NCBI GenBank assembly: GCA_965261455.1
Contig: OZ253453.1
Span: forward strand, 2,232,001-2,296,000
Direction: 5' to 3'
DNA from: DAOUKH01 sp965261455
GTDB lineage: Bacteria > Chloroflexota > Dehalococcoidia > SHYB01
Length of the DNA stretch: 64,000 bases
Shown here: piece after piece, positions 33,919 through 41,751 of the stretch
Position numbering within the stretch: position 1 is the first letter of the stretch
Layout of the letters: the number at the start of each line of letters is the position of its first letter
The notes under the pieces: generated by a model
Databases searched by the model: none
Seen by the model: only the letters and a program-made list of their open reading frames with translations
What the model was told of the DNA's origin: nothing
Made by a program: the position numbers and the translations under genes

Positions 33919-35013
33919 TTAGCCGCGCGACTTAGGCGCGCGGACGCGCACCGGCGCAATGCTGTCGGCGGGCGTCATGTCGTGGCGCAGGCAGATGTAG
34001 CGCCCGAAGTGGAGCTGCCCGCCCGGCCCTGTCTCGCCATACTCGATGTGCGCCACGACCGACGGTTCGCACCAGTAGAGCAGCTCATTTAGCTCCGGCG
34101 GGTCAACGAAGGGCGGCTCCTCGGACGCGGCCCTGGCGAGCGTCTGCTGGAGCACGGCGCGGGCGTCTGGATTGAACCCGCCCGACACGCCTCCGAGATA
34201 GCGCAGCGCACCGCCGTCGTAGGCGCCGACGAGCAGTGTCTGGAAGGGTTCCTTGGCACCCGCGCCGCCCATGGTGAAGCCGCCGATCACGACGTCAACG
34301 GTGCGGCGGTCGCTGATGTCGAGCCAGTCCTTGCTCACCGCGCCCATCCGGTAGCGGCTCGTTTTAACCTTGGCGAGCACGCCCTCGACACCCAGGGCGC
34401 GCGCCGCTTCAAAGAAGACGGTCCCTTCCGCGTCGTGGTAGTACGCCAGTTGGACCGCGTCGTCGGGCTCGACGATCTCTTCCAGGATGCGCTTGCGGCT
34501 GACAAGCGGAAGCTCGGTGACCGGCCGGTAGCCGTTGTAGAGGATGTCCCCGACGTGGAGGACAGGCGGGTCGAGGCTGGCCTGGTCCTCACCGCCGGTA
34601 AGGAGCCGCATCGCCCGCGCGGGGTCGGAGCGCCCCGCAGAATCGCGGAAGACGATCTCTCCGTCGAGTACGACACCGTCCATGGCGACGGCCTTGGTCA
34701 AACGCCGCGCCAGGTCGGGCATGACGCCGGTGACATCGCGGCCGCTGACGGTACGGAGGACCGCCCGCCCCCGCGCGATGGAGGCCATAACGCGGACGCA
34801 GCCCCACTTCGCCTCAAAGATGTAACGCGGCGAATCGAAGGGCTCGGCGGCGACGGCCGCGCGCATCGGGCGCAGCCGCTCCGGGAGTCCGCCAAGGGGA
34901 AAGGCGAACTGTCGAGCAGGGACGGAAGATAAGGCAGTCACGCGTTCATAAGCCTCTGCCCCAGGTCCGAGACCGCCTCTCTCGATCCCTGACGTGCGCC
35001 CAGAGTATGCCAC
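33919..35013 (-). CDS. ATP-dependent DNA ligase-like protein with altered motifs
   Basis: 364 aa; the true start may be a GTG at 34941 or ATG 34866, since the conserved region begins near Leu-Arg-Pro-Met at 47-50. The nucleotidyltransferase domain shows FEAKWGCVRV (Lys69 is the adenylated residue), DGEIVFRD (motif III) and EGVLAK (motif IV). An OB domain follows with VVIGGFT, LLVGAYDGGALRYLGGVSGGF and HFGRYICLR. Motif I reads K-W-G-C-V-R where K-x-D-G-x-R is expected, and motif V reads W-L-D-I-S where W-L-K-x-K is expected. It is related to LigD/LigC ligases; activity is doubtful. No Ku gene is adjacent. Confidence 0.78.
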   Translation of the reverse strand: MAYSGRTSGIERGGLGPGAEAYERVTALSSVPARQFAFPLGGLPERLRPMRAAVAAEPFDSPRYIFEAKWGCVRVMASIARGRAVLRTVSGRDVTGVMPDLARRLTKAVAMDGVVLDGEIVFRDSAGRSDPARAMRLLTGGEDQASLDPPVLHVGDILYNGYRPVTELPLVSRKRILEEIVEPDDAVQLAYYHDAEGTVFFEAARALGVEGVLAKVKTSRYRMGAVSKDWLDISDRRTVDVVIGGFTMGGAGAKEPFQTLLVGAYDGGALRYLGGVSGGFNPDARAVLQQTLARAASEEPPFVDPPELNELLYWCEPSVVAHIEYGETGPGGQLHFGRYICLRHDMTPADSIAPVRVRAPKSRG

Positions 35014-35061
35014 CGCAAGCCCGTTTGCGGTAGGGTGCGGCGTCGGCGAATTCTTCCTCGA

Positions 35062-35424
35062 TTAGAGCGGGTCGACGTCGCTGACTCGAGCGTCCACATG
35101 GCGGCGCTGACGAGGACCGGAGCCCGGCGGGCGTATGAACTCGGGCCGCGCCGTCAGGAGTCCCTGGCGGACGGCGATGAGGCTGACGATGGCGAGGCCG
35201 ACGAATACGACGCCGTAGACGAAGAAGAGCGCCACGTAGACCGGCACGGAAGCAAGAACGGCTATGGGGCCGGCGAGCGGGACGCCCCGGAACAAGCCGA
35301 CTGCTGCACTCAAGGCCGCGAAGGCCGCGAGGAAGAGGCCGGTGAGCCCGAGCCCAAGGGCGACGGCGCCCCGAAGGATCGGCCACCAAAAGTAGCGCGC
35401 TCCCCATGAGCCGCGGGGACTCAT
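35062..35424 (-). CDS. Small two-to-three-TM membrane protein, uvrB-coupled
   Basis: 120 aa. Its ATG overlaps the uvrB stop (ATGA), so it is the distal gene of the uvrB transcript. Hydrophobic segments at about 17-42 and 47-90 (two or three TM helices), then a basic, Arg/Pro-rich cytoplasmic tail. No family recognised and no catalytic motif. The coupling to uvrB may be only positional. Confidence 0.65.
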   Translation of the reverse strand: MSPRGSWGARYFWWPILRGAVALGLGLTGLFLAAFAALSAAVGLFRGVPLAGPIAVLASVPVYVALFFVYGVVFVGLAIVSLIAVRQGLLTARPEFIRPPGSGPRQRRHVDARVSDVDPL

Positions 35425-37511
35425 CGCTGCGGCCGCTTGGACCGCCGCGGCGTTGGGTTCACGCGGTACACCACCGGCTCTGTCGACGTGACGGTGACGC
35501 CGACCTTTTCGCCGCGCTCGGGAATCTGCGCCTCGTCGTCCAGCACCATAGCCTTGCGCAGGTCGACGACCTGATCACGCAGCGCCGCGGCCTTCTCGAA
35601 TTCGAGATCGCGCGCCGCCTCTTTCATACGGCGTTCCAGGTCCTTGATAAGCCGCGCCACTTGGTCGCGGGGCATTTCCCGCGTCGTTACGTAGGGCGCC
35701 CGCTCCTCGGCGATGGCGCGGACGCGGTCGGTGATGTCTTTGATCGACTTCTTGATCCCCTGGGGCGTGATCCCGTGCCGGCGGTTGTGGTCCTCCTGAA
35801 GCAGCCGGCGGCGCTCCGTCTCGCCGATCGCGTGGCGCATCGAGTCGGTGATGGTGTCGGCGTACATGATCACGTGGCCGTCCTCGTGGCGGGCGGCCCG
35901 CCCGATGGTCTGTACCAGCGAGCTGCCCGACCGTAGGAAGCCCTCCTTATCGGCATCGAGGATGGCGACGAGGCTGACTTCGGGCAAGTCGAGCCCCTCG
36001 CGCAGCAGGTTGATCCCCACCACCACGTCGAAGACGCCCAGGCGCAGGTCGCGCAGAATCTCGCTCCGCTCCAGTGTCTCGACCTCCGAGTGCAGGTACT
36101 GCGTTTTGATCCCCATCTCCTTCAGATAGTCGGCCAGTTCCTCAGCCATGCGCTTGGTGAGGGTTGTGATGAGGACGCGCTCCCGCCGTTCGACCCGGAC
36201 CTGAACTTGGCGCATCAGGTCGTCGATCTGTCCCTGCGTCGGCTTCACCTCGACCGTCGGATCGACTAAGCCGGTCGGCCGGATCACTTGTTCGACGACC
36301 TGCTGGCTCACCTCGAACTCGTAGGGCGCCGGCGTCGCGGAGACGAACACCGCCTGCGCGATGTTCTCGTCGAACTCGTCATAGTTCCAGGGCCGATTGT
36401 CCAACGCCGAGGGAAGACGGAAGCCGAACTCCACGAGCGTGCGCTTGCGCGACTGATCACCGTGGTACATCCCGCGGACCTGGGGAATCGTCATGTGCGA
36501 CTCATCGACGAACAGCAGGAAATCGTCGGGAAAGTAGTCGAGGAGCGTCGAGGGGCGGCTACCGGCGGCGCGGCGAGCGAGGTGCCGCGAATAGTTCTCG
36601 ATCCCCGAGCAGTAGCCGCTCTCACGCAGCATCTCGAGATCGTACTTGGTGCGTTGTTCGAGCCGGGCCGCTTCGAGCACCTTCCCCTGGCGTTCCAGGT
36701 CGGCGAGCCGCTCCTCCAGCTCCGACTCGACGTCCTGCATCGCCGCGGCGAGCTTATCCGCCGGGGTCACGAAGTGCTTCGCGGGGAAGATCTCGACGGT
36801 GTCGCGGTCACCGAGGATCTCGCCGGTCAGCGGTTCGAGCTCGGTGATGCGCTCGACCTCGTCGCCCCAGAACTCGATGCGCAGCGCTAGATCTTCGTAG
36901 GCGGGCTGGATCTCCAGCGTGTCGCCGCGAACGCGGAAGCGGCCACGGGTGGGGTCGAGGTCGTTACGCTCGTACTGCATGTCGATGAGCTGGCGCACCA
37001 CCTTGCCGCGCCGCGCCGTCCCGCCGCGTTCGAGCCGCACGCGGAAGTTCGCGTACTCCTCAGGAGAGCCCAACCCATAGATGCACGAGACCGAGGCGAC
37101 GATGAGGACGTCCTCGCGGGTCAGGAGGGCCCGCGTCGCCGCGTGGCGCAGTTTGTCGATCTCCTCGTTGATGTCGGCATCCTTCTCGATATAGGTGTCC
37201 GACCTCGGGATGTAGGCTTCCGGCTGGTAGTAGTCGTAGTAGGAGACGAAGTACTCGACGGCGTTGTCGGGGAAGAACTCCTTGAACTCGGTGGAGAGCT
37301 GGGCCGCGAGCGTCTTGTTGTGCGCGATGACCAGGGTGGGACGCTGCACTCGCTCGACCACGTTGGCCATGGTGAACGTCTTCCCCGATCCGGTCACCCC
37401 GAGCAGCGTCTGATACCGGTCGCCCCGCTCGATGCCCTCGACCAGCCGGTCGACCGCCTGCGGCTGGTCGCCGGTCATCTTGAATTCCGAGACGATCTTG
37501 AAAGGGGGCAT
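35421..37511 (-). CDS. uvrB: Excinuclease ABC subunit B
   Basis: 696 aa from ATG 37511; the longer open frame upstream is antisense to another gene. The DNA damage-verifying helicase of nucleotide excision repair. Walker A GVTGSGKT (about 39-46), the beta-hairpin YFVSYYDYYQPEAYIP (about 86-101) that clamps DNA, DEAD-like DESH motif LFVDESHMTIPQ (about 336-347), helicase C motifs (LREGLDLPEVSLVAILDADKEG, QTIGRAARHEDG), and the C-terminal UVR motif that binds UvrC (EFEKAAALRDQ-like, about 640-655). It is 17 bases downstream of an MNT-HEPN fusion gene and overlaps the next small gene. Confidence 0.97.
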   Translation of the reverse strand: MPPFKIVSEFKMTGDQPQAVDRLVEGIERGDRYQTLLGVTGSGKTFTMANVVERVQRPTLVIAHNKTLAAQLSTEFKEFFPDNAVEYFVSYYDYYQPEAYIPRSDTYIEKDADINEEIDKLRHAATRALLTREDVLIVASVSCIYGLGSPEEYANFRVRLERGGTARRGKVVRQLIDMQYERNDLDPTRGRFRVRGDTLEIQPAYEDLALRIEFWGDEVERITELEPLTGEILGDRDTVEIFPAKHFVTPADKLAAAMQDVESELEERLADLERQGKVLEAARLEQRTKYDLEMLRESGYCSGIENYSRHLARRAAGSRPSTLLDYFPDDFLLFVDESHMTIPQVRGMYHGDQSRKRTLVEFGFRLPSALDNRPWNYDEFDENIAQAVFVSATPAPYEFEVSQQVVEQVIRPTGLVDPTVEVKPTQGQIDDLMRQVQVRVERRERVLITTLTKRMAEELADYLKEMGIKTQYLHSEVETLERSEILRDLRLGVFDVVVGINLLREGLDLPEVSLVAILDADKEGFLRSGSSLVQTIGRAARHEDGHVIMYADTITDSMRHAIGETERRRLLQEDHNRRHGITPQGIKKSIKDITDRVRAIAEERAPYVTTREMPRDQVARLIKDLERRMKEAARDLEFEKAAALRDQVVDLRKAMVLDDEAQIPERGEKVGVTVTSTEPVVYRVNPTPRRSKRPQR

Positions 37512-37528
37512 GGCTGCGCTCGGCTGCT

Positions 37529-38329
37529 CTATTCCTGTCTTCTCGGCCCCGCGATAGCGCGCACGGCGCGGAGCAGCGCCTCCGCCCCGGCGAGCGCGGC
37601 GCGCGCCTCCTCTTCCGTGAACGAGCCTCGAGGGCGCGGTGCCGGGGCGTTCGGATAGCGCGTGTTGGTGTAATACGGAGCCATCCGCTCCATGGCGTCC
37701 CGCAACGGCTCGAGCTGCGGATAGTCGCCGGCCAACATCTCGAACAAGACTTCGAGCGAATGCTCGCGCTCGCGCCGGTCGCCCCGGTGGTAAGCCAGCC
37801 CCTTCAGCGCCTTCTCCGCGACCTGTTGCGCGTGGAAGCAGGCGAGGGCGAACATCCCGTTCCTGAGCAGCAGACGGGCGGCGGCGAGGTCGCCGCCGGC
37901 GTCCTCGATCCACTCGATTCCCTCACCGGCCCCGTACTCGCCCCGCTCCTCGGCGATGACCGCCTCCCGCACCGTGCCGTCGAGGGCGTATGGCTGCGAG
38001 CCGCGCTCGAAGATCTGAACGCCCTCGGCCAGCGCTTGGACGACGAACCGCCGCCGCGCCTCGACTGCCTCCCGCACCTCTTCGGGGGTGTAGGGGAAGA
38101 TGTCGGCGGGCCATTCGCAGGCCCTTCGGACCTCGCCGAAGTCCGCATAGCGCTGGCGCATCGGCTTGTCCGACTCCGCCACTACGAGGAGATCGACATC
38201 GCTCTCTTCCGTCGCCTTGCCCATCGCTACCGATCCGATGACGTACGCCCGCAGGACGCCGGCCCGTTCCAGGGCGGGCGCGAGGCGGACGCGCAGCGCG
38301 TCTATAGTCGGCGGGCTCTTCGTCATCAT
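37529..38329 (-). CDS. Fused MNT nucleotidyltransferase-HEPN protein
   Basis: 266 aa. Residues 1-110 are a minimal nucleotidyltransferase domain: VIGSVAMGKATEESDVDLLVV (about 30-50), with the Gly-Ser and Asp-x-Asp metal site, and a later Asp in ADIFPY. Residues about 130-255 are a HEPN domain (PF05168 type): LACFHAQQVAEKALKGLAYHRG, HSLEVLFEML and YTNTRYPNA. These are usually two separate genes of a toxin-antitoxin pair (MNT adenylylates the HEPN RNase). Here they form one polypeptide, and the RNase R-x4-6-H motif is not obvious. It lies directly upstream of uvrB, probably in one transcript. Confidence 0.82.
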   Translation of the reverse strand: MMTKSPPTIDALRVRLAPALERAGVLRAYVIGSVAMGKATEESDVDLLVVAESDKPMRQRYADFGEVRRACEWPADIFPYTPEEVREAVEARRRFVVQALAEGVQIFERGSQPYALDGTVREAVIAEERGEYGAGEGIEWIEDAGGDLAAARLLLRNGMFALACFHAQQVAEKALKGLAYHRGDRREREHSLEVLFEMLAGDYPQLEPLRDAMERMAPYYTNTRYPNAPAPRPRGSFTEEEARAALAGAEALLRAVRAIAGPRRQE

Positions 38330-38375
38330 CGGCGCGGTCTCCGCGTGTAGTCTACCAACGCCCGGGCCGGCCGCG

Positions 38376-38585
38376 TTAGCCGTCCTTCACGATCATGACC
38401 GAGGTGGCCTTCACCATCGCGGCGGCGCGGTCGCCCTCCTTCAGGCCGAGTTCGCGGGCGGCCTCCGCACTGATCAGCGCCACAACGTGGTTGTCGCCGA
38501 CCTTGAGGTCGACCTGCGCCAGAAGCCCTTCGATGTGGACGCCGGTCACGACGCCGGGAAGCCGGTTGCGTGCGCTGCTCTTCAT
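38376..38585 (-). CDS. Molybdopterin/molybdate-binding TOBE protein (Mop)
   Basis: 69 aa, the size of a single molbindin (Mop) domain: SARNRLPGVVTGVHIEGLLAQVDLKVG and LGLKEGDRAAAMVKATSVMIVKD. Such proteins form hexamers that store or buffer molybdate or tungstate. It overlaps the upstream HTH gene by 4 bases and is divergent from modABC, consistent with molybdate homeostasis. Confidence 0.9.
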   Translation of the reverse strand: MKSSARNRLPGVVTGVHIEGLLAQVDLKVGDNHVVALISAEAARELGLKEGDRAAAMVKATSVMIVKDG

Positions 38586-38941
38586 CGTTGGTCCTTTTCT
38601 CCGGGGCGCGGCTGCAAGATTTCGGGATCGGCGATGGCGAAGGCGGCGGTCAGCGTGAGGCGCGCCTGCCGGTCGCGCGGGTCGACGCCGGTCAGCGCCT
38701 CAATACGCTGCAACCGGTAGCCGACACTGTTGCGGTGGAGGAAGAGGTCCTCAGCGGTGGCATGGACGTTCCCCCCGAGGGCGATGAAGGTGCGGAGCGT
38801 GGCCGCCAAGTCGGACTGCGTGCGCTCGTCGTACTCCTCGACCGGGGCCAGCAGGCGACGCAGGGCCGCGCGGACATCCCGCCGCCCCTCGACCGATTCC
38901 AGGGCCCCCGCCAGCGCTTCAATCGCCTCCACGCCGCCCAT
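38582..38941 (-). CDS. Short PucR/CdaR-type HTH regulator
   Basis: 119 aa. The C-terminal half (LRTFIALGGNVHATAEDLFLHRNSVGYRLQRIEALTG, about 48-85) is the HTH_30 domain of PucR/CdaR regulators, in which residues HRNSVGYRL form the recognition helix. PucR proteins usually carry large sensor domains; here only about 40 helical residues precede the HTH. It is divergent from modA with only about 80 bases between, so it probably regulates molybdate uptake, with Mop as a possible effector-binding partner. Confidence 0.8.
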   Translation of the reverse strand: MGGVEAIEALAGALESVEGRRDVRAALRRLLAPVEEYDERTQSDLAATLRTFIALGGNVHATAEDLFLHRNSVGYRLQRIEALTGVDPRDRQARLTLTAAFAIADPEILQPRPGEKDQR

Positions 38942-39023
38942 GGTAGCAGAGCCGCCCCGGCGTCCCGCGTTCTTTGTGCGCTTCGCCGGTGTCCCCAGCC
39001 CGCCGCGCCGCTAGCATCGGTGT

Positions 39024-39845
39024 GTGCGCCATCAACGGAATAGAAGAACCCGCCTCGCCGGCTGGCTGACCGCGGCGTGCGTCGCCGTCATCGCCGTGAC
39101 GGCGTGCGGCGGGTCTGGCGGCGAGCGCGCCGTCACCGTCTTCGCCGCCGCTTCGCTCACCGAGGCATTCAACGAGATGGCCCACGAGTTCGAGCAGCGG
39201 AACGAGGTTGTGGAGGTCCGGCTCTCCTACCAGGCAAGCTCCACGCTGCGCATCCAGCTCGAACAGGGAGCAGACGCCGACGTCTACGCCTCCGCCGACG
39301 AGTTCAACATGGACCTCGCGGCGGAGGCCGGGGTCATCTCCGGCGACCCCGTGGTCTTCGCGCGGAACCGGCTCGCCGTCATCGTCCCGCATGATTCGGC
39401 CGAAGTCCGCAACCTCGGCGACCTCGCGAAGCCCGGCCTGCGGGTCGTCGCCGGCGACGACGCGACGCCTTTTGGGCGGTACACCCTCACCGCCCTCGAC
39501 CGTCTGGCCGCCGATCCCGACTTCGGCCCCGCCTACCGCGACGCCGTCGTGGGCAACATTGTCTCGAAGGAGGCAAACGTCCGGCGCGCCGTCGCCAAGG
39601 TCGAGATCGGCGAGGCCGACGCCGCCCTCGCCTACGTAACCGACGCCGGCGGGGCCGGGCGCGGCGATCTCACCGCCATCCCCGTCCCCGAGCGGTATAG
39701 CGGCCCGATCCGCTATCCCATCGGCGTCGTGCGCGGCGCAGCCTCCCCTGGCCTGGCGGCGGACTTCATCGCCTTCGTCCTCTCGGAGGAGGGACGCGCC
39801 GTCCTTCAGCGCCACAGCTTCCTGCCGCCGGACGGGGGCGCGTGA
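39024..39845 (+). CDS. modA: Molybdate ABC transporter substrate-binding lipoprotein
   Basis: 273 aa, GTG start. Lipobox VTAC (Cys about 29). The mature sequence starts VTVFAAASLTEAFNEMAHEFEQ, and has SYQASSTLRIQLEQGADADVYASAD and the C-terminal FIAFVLSEEG typical of ModA, with Ser residues of the two AS / SS loops binding the oxyanion. TAGCAT (39012-39017) lies 6 bases before the GTG, so the mRNA may be leaderless. First gene of modABC; it ends in a TGATG overlap with modB. Confidence 0.92.
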   Translation: MRHQRNRRTRLAGWLTAACVAVIAVTACGGSGGERAVTVFAAASLTEAFNEMAHEFEQRNEVVEVRLSYQASSTLRIQLEQGADADVYASADEFNMDLAAEAGVISGDPVVFARNRLAVIVPHDSAEVRNLGDLAKPGLRVVAGDDATPFGRYTLTALDRLAADPDFGPAYRDAVVGNIVSKEANVRRAVAKVEIGEADAALAYVTDAGGAGRGDLTAIPVPERYSGPIRYPIGVVRGAASPGLAADFIAFVLSEEGRAVLQRHSFLPPDGGA

Positions 39846-40642
39846 TGGAGGCAGGGGCGCGCTTGGGCCGAAGCTGGCTACTCACAGGGGGCGCGCTCGC
39901 CGGCGTCTATCTGCTCTTCATATCGTTGCCGCTCGTCGTCATGGTCGCGCGGGGCGTCGGCGAAGAGGGCTTCTGGGCCGGCCTCAGCGAGGGCTTCGTC
40001 CTCGACGCGCTCCGTCTCTCGCTGGCGACGAGCGGCATCGCCGTCGCCATCACAGCCCTGCTGGGCACGCCCGCGGCCTTCTTCCTCGCGCGCAGCCGCT
40101 TCCCCGGCCACCGTGTCGTCGACGCGCTGCTGGAGCTGCCCATCGTCCTGCCGCCCGCCGTCGCCGGCCTGGCCATGCTCATGGCCTTCGGGCGCACCGG
40201 CCCGCTGGGCGGCCTGGGCGGCTCGCTCGCCTTCACCACCACCGCCGTCGTGATGTCCCAGATCTTCGTTTCCGCACCCTTCTTCATCCGCTCGGCGCGG
40301 GTGGGCTTCGAGGCCATCGACGACGAGATCGAGGGGATCGCCCAGACGCTCGGGGCCGCGCCCTTCGCCGTCTTCTGGCGTGTCTCGGTCCCGTTGGCGG
40401 GCCGCGCACTGGTGACCGGACTGGTCATCGCGTGGGCGCGGGCCATCGCCGAGTTCGGGGCCACCATCATGTTCGCCGGCAGCCTGCAGGGGCGGACACA
40501 GACCATGCCCCTCGCCGTCCTCGCCGCACTTGAGTCCGATCTCGGCGCGGCCCTCGCCTTGGCGTCCGTCATGCTCGTCATGGCCCTCGGCGTCCTTCTC
40601 GCCGTGCGGTGGCTGGCGGAACGGAGCGGCGCCAATGCTTGA
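39845..40642 (+). CDS. modB: Molybdate ABC transporter permease
   Basis: 265 aa from ATG 39845 (a GTG three bases earlier is possible). Five to six TM helices; the EAA loop is IAQTLGAAPFAVFWRVSVPLAGRAL at about 162-186. ELPIVLPPAVAGLAMLMAFG is characteristic of ModB/CysT-type permeases. It overlaps modA by one base and modC by eight. Confidence 0.92.
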   Translation: MEAGARLGRSWLLTGGALAGVYLLFISLPLVVMVARGVGEEGFWAGLSEGFVLDALRLSLATSGIAVAITALLGTPAAFFLARSRFPGHRVVDALLELPIVLPPAVAGLAMLMAFGRTGPLGGLGGSLAFTTTAVVMSQIFVSAPFFIRSARVGFEAIDDEIEGIAQTLGAAPFAVFWRVSVPLAGRALVTGLVIAWARAIAEFGATIMFAGSLQGRTQTMPLAVLAALESDLGAALALASVMLVMALGVLLAVRWLAERSGANA

Positions 40643-41711
40643 GGGCTGGGTGCGCCACTCTGTGGGGGGCTTCTTCCTCGACACGCACTGGCGCGTCGAG
40701 GACGGCCGCGTGCTCGCCATCGTCGGCTCGTCGGGCGCGGGCAAGACCATGACCCTGCGCGCCATCGCCGGCCTGGTGCGCCCCGACGCGGGCTATCTCG
40801 CTCTCGGCGGGCGTGTGCTGCACTGCTCCGAACGCGGCGTCTGGGTAAAGCCCCACGAGCGGGGCGTGGGATACGTCCCCCAGCAGTACGCCCTCTTTCC
40901 TCACCTCAGCGTGCGGCGGAACGTGACGTTCGGCGCGCGGGGCAAGACCCGCGAGGAACGAGAGCGGGCGGCGGCGCGCGCCATGGAGACGTTCCGCATC
41001 GCCGACGTGGCCGACCGCTCTCCTGGCAAGCTCTCCGGCGGGCAGCAGCAGCGGGTGGCGCTGGCCCGCGCCCTTGCACCGGAGCCTCAAGCGCTACTCC
41101 TCGACGAGCCCTTCGCCGCCCTCGACGTTCCGCTGCGGCGCGAGTTACGGCGAGAGGTCCTTGGAATCAAGGAGCGGGTGGGAGTCCCCATCGTCCTCGT
41201 GACCCACGATCTTGCCGACGCCGTGGCCATGGCCGACGTCGTCATCGTCTTGGAAGACGGACGCGTTGTCGACGAAGGCCGTCCGCTCGACGTGATCGAG
41301 CGCCCGCGCGCGCGAGGCCTCTCCCGCGTCACCGAGATTCAGAACGTCTTCGAGGGCCGCGTCGATAGCGTCTCGGCGGAAGACGGCATCATGACCTGCG
41401 ACCTGGGCCCGGTCTCTATCGTGACCGTCCACGCCGGCCTTCGACCCGGCGAGACGGCGCGCGTCGGCGTCCGTGCCGGCGACGTGCTGGTGGCCGTCGA
41501 GCCGCCCGTCGGCCTCTCGGCGCAAAACGTCATCCCTGGCGTGATCGAAGACGTCGCGAAGGACGGGTTCGAGCGCCTGCTCTCCGTCGATTGCGGCGGA
41601 GTCACCTTCCGCGCCGAGGTAACCCCAAGGTCGGCGGCCCAACTCGACCTCCGCCCGGGCCGCAATGTCTGGCTCGTCATCAAGAGCAACGCCTGCTTCC
41701 TGCTGGATTGA
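40635..41711 (+). CDS. modC: Molybdate ABC transporter ATPase
   Basis: 358 aa from ATG 40635. Walker A VGSSGAGKT (about 30-38), Q-loop VPQQYALFPHLS, signature LSGGQQQR (about 134-141), Walker B LLLDEPFAALD (about 154-164), VTHD. The C-terminal part (about 235-358) carries TOBE-like repeats that sense molybdate and inhibit transport in other ModC proteins. It is the last gene of the modABC operon. Confidence 0.92.
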   Translation: MLEGWVRHSVGGFFLDTHWRVEDGRVLAIVGSSGAGKTMTLRAIAGLVRPDAGYLALGGRVLHCSERGVWVKPHERGVGYVPQQYALFPHLSVRRNVTFGARGKTREERERAAARAMETFRIADVADRSPGKLSGGQQQRVALARALAPEPQALLLDEPFAALDVPLRRELRREVLGIKERVGVPIVLVTHDLADAVAMADVVIVLEDGRVVDEGRPLDVIERPRARGLSRVTEIQNVFEGRVDSVSAEDGIMTCDLGPVSIVTVHAGLRPGETARVGVRAGDVLVAVEPPVGLSAQNVIPGVIEDVAKDGFERLLSVDCGGVTFRAEVTPRSAAQLDLRPGRNVWLVIKSNACFLLD

Positions 41712-41736
41712 GGGAAGGCGTGCCCGCCCTGCGGCG

Positions 41737-41742
41737 TATAAT
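41737..41742 (+). promoter_or_regulatory. Consensus -10 element before the DNA methyltransferase gene
   Basis: Perfect TATAAT 9 bases before the ATG at 41752, no convincing -35. Transcription would begin within about two bases of the start codon, giving a leaderless mRNA. Confidence 0.5.
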
Positions 41743-41751
41743 CGCCGCGCG

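Noticed and set aside
38942..39023. Molybdate (Moco) riboswitch before modA
   Set aside because: The gap is only about 80 bases and shows none of the conserved elements; a leaderless modA transcript is more likely.
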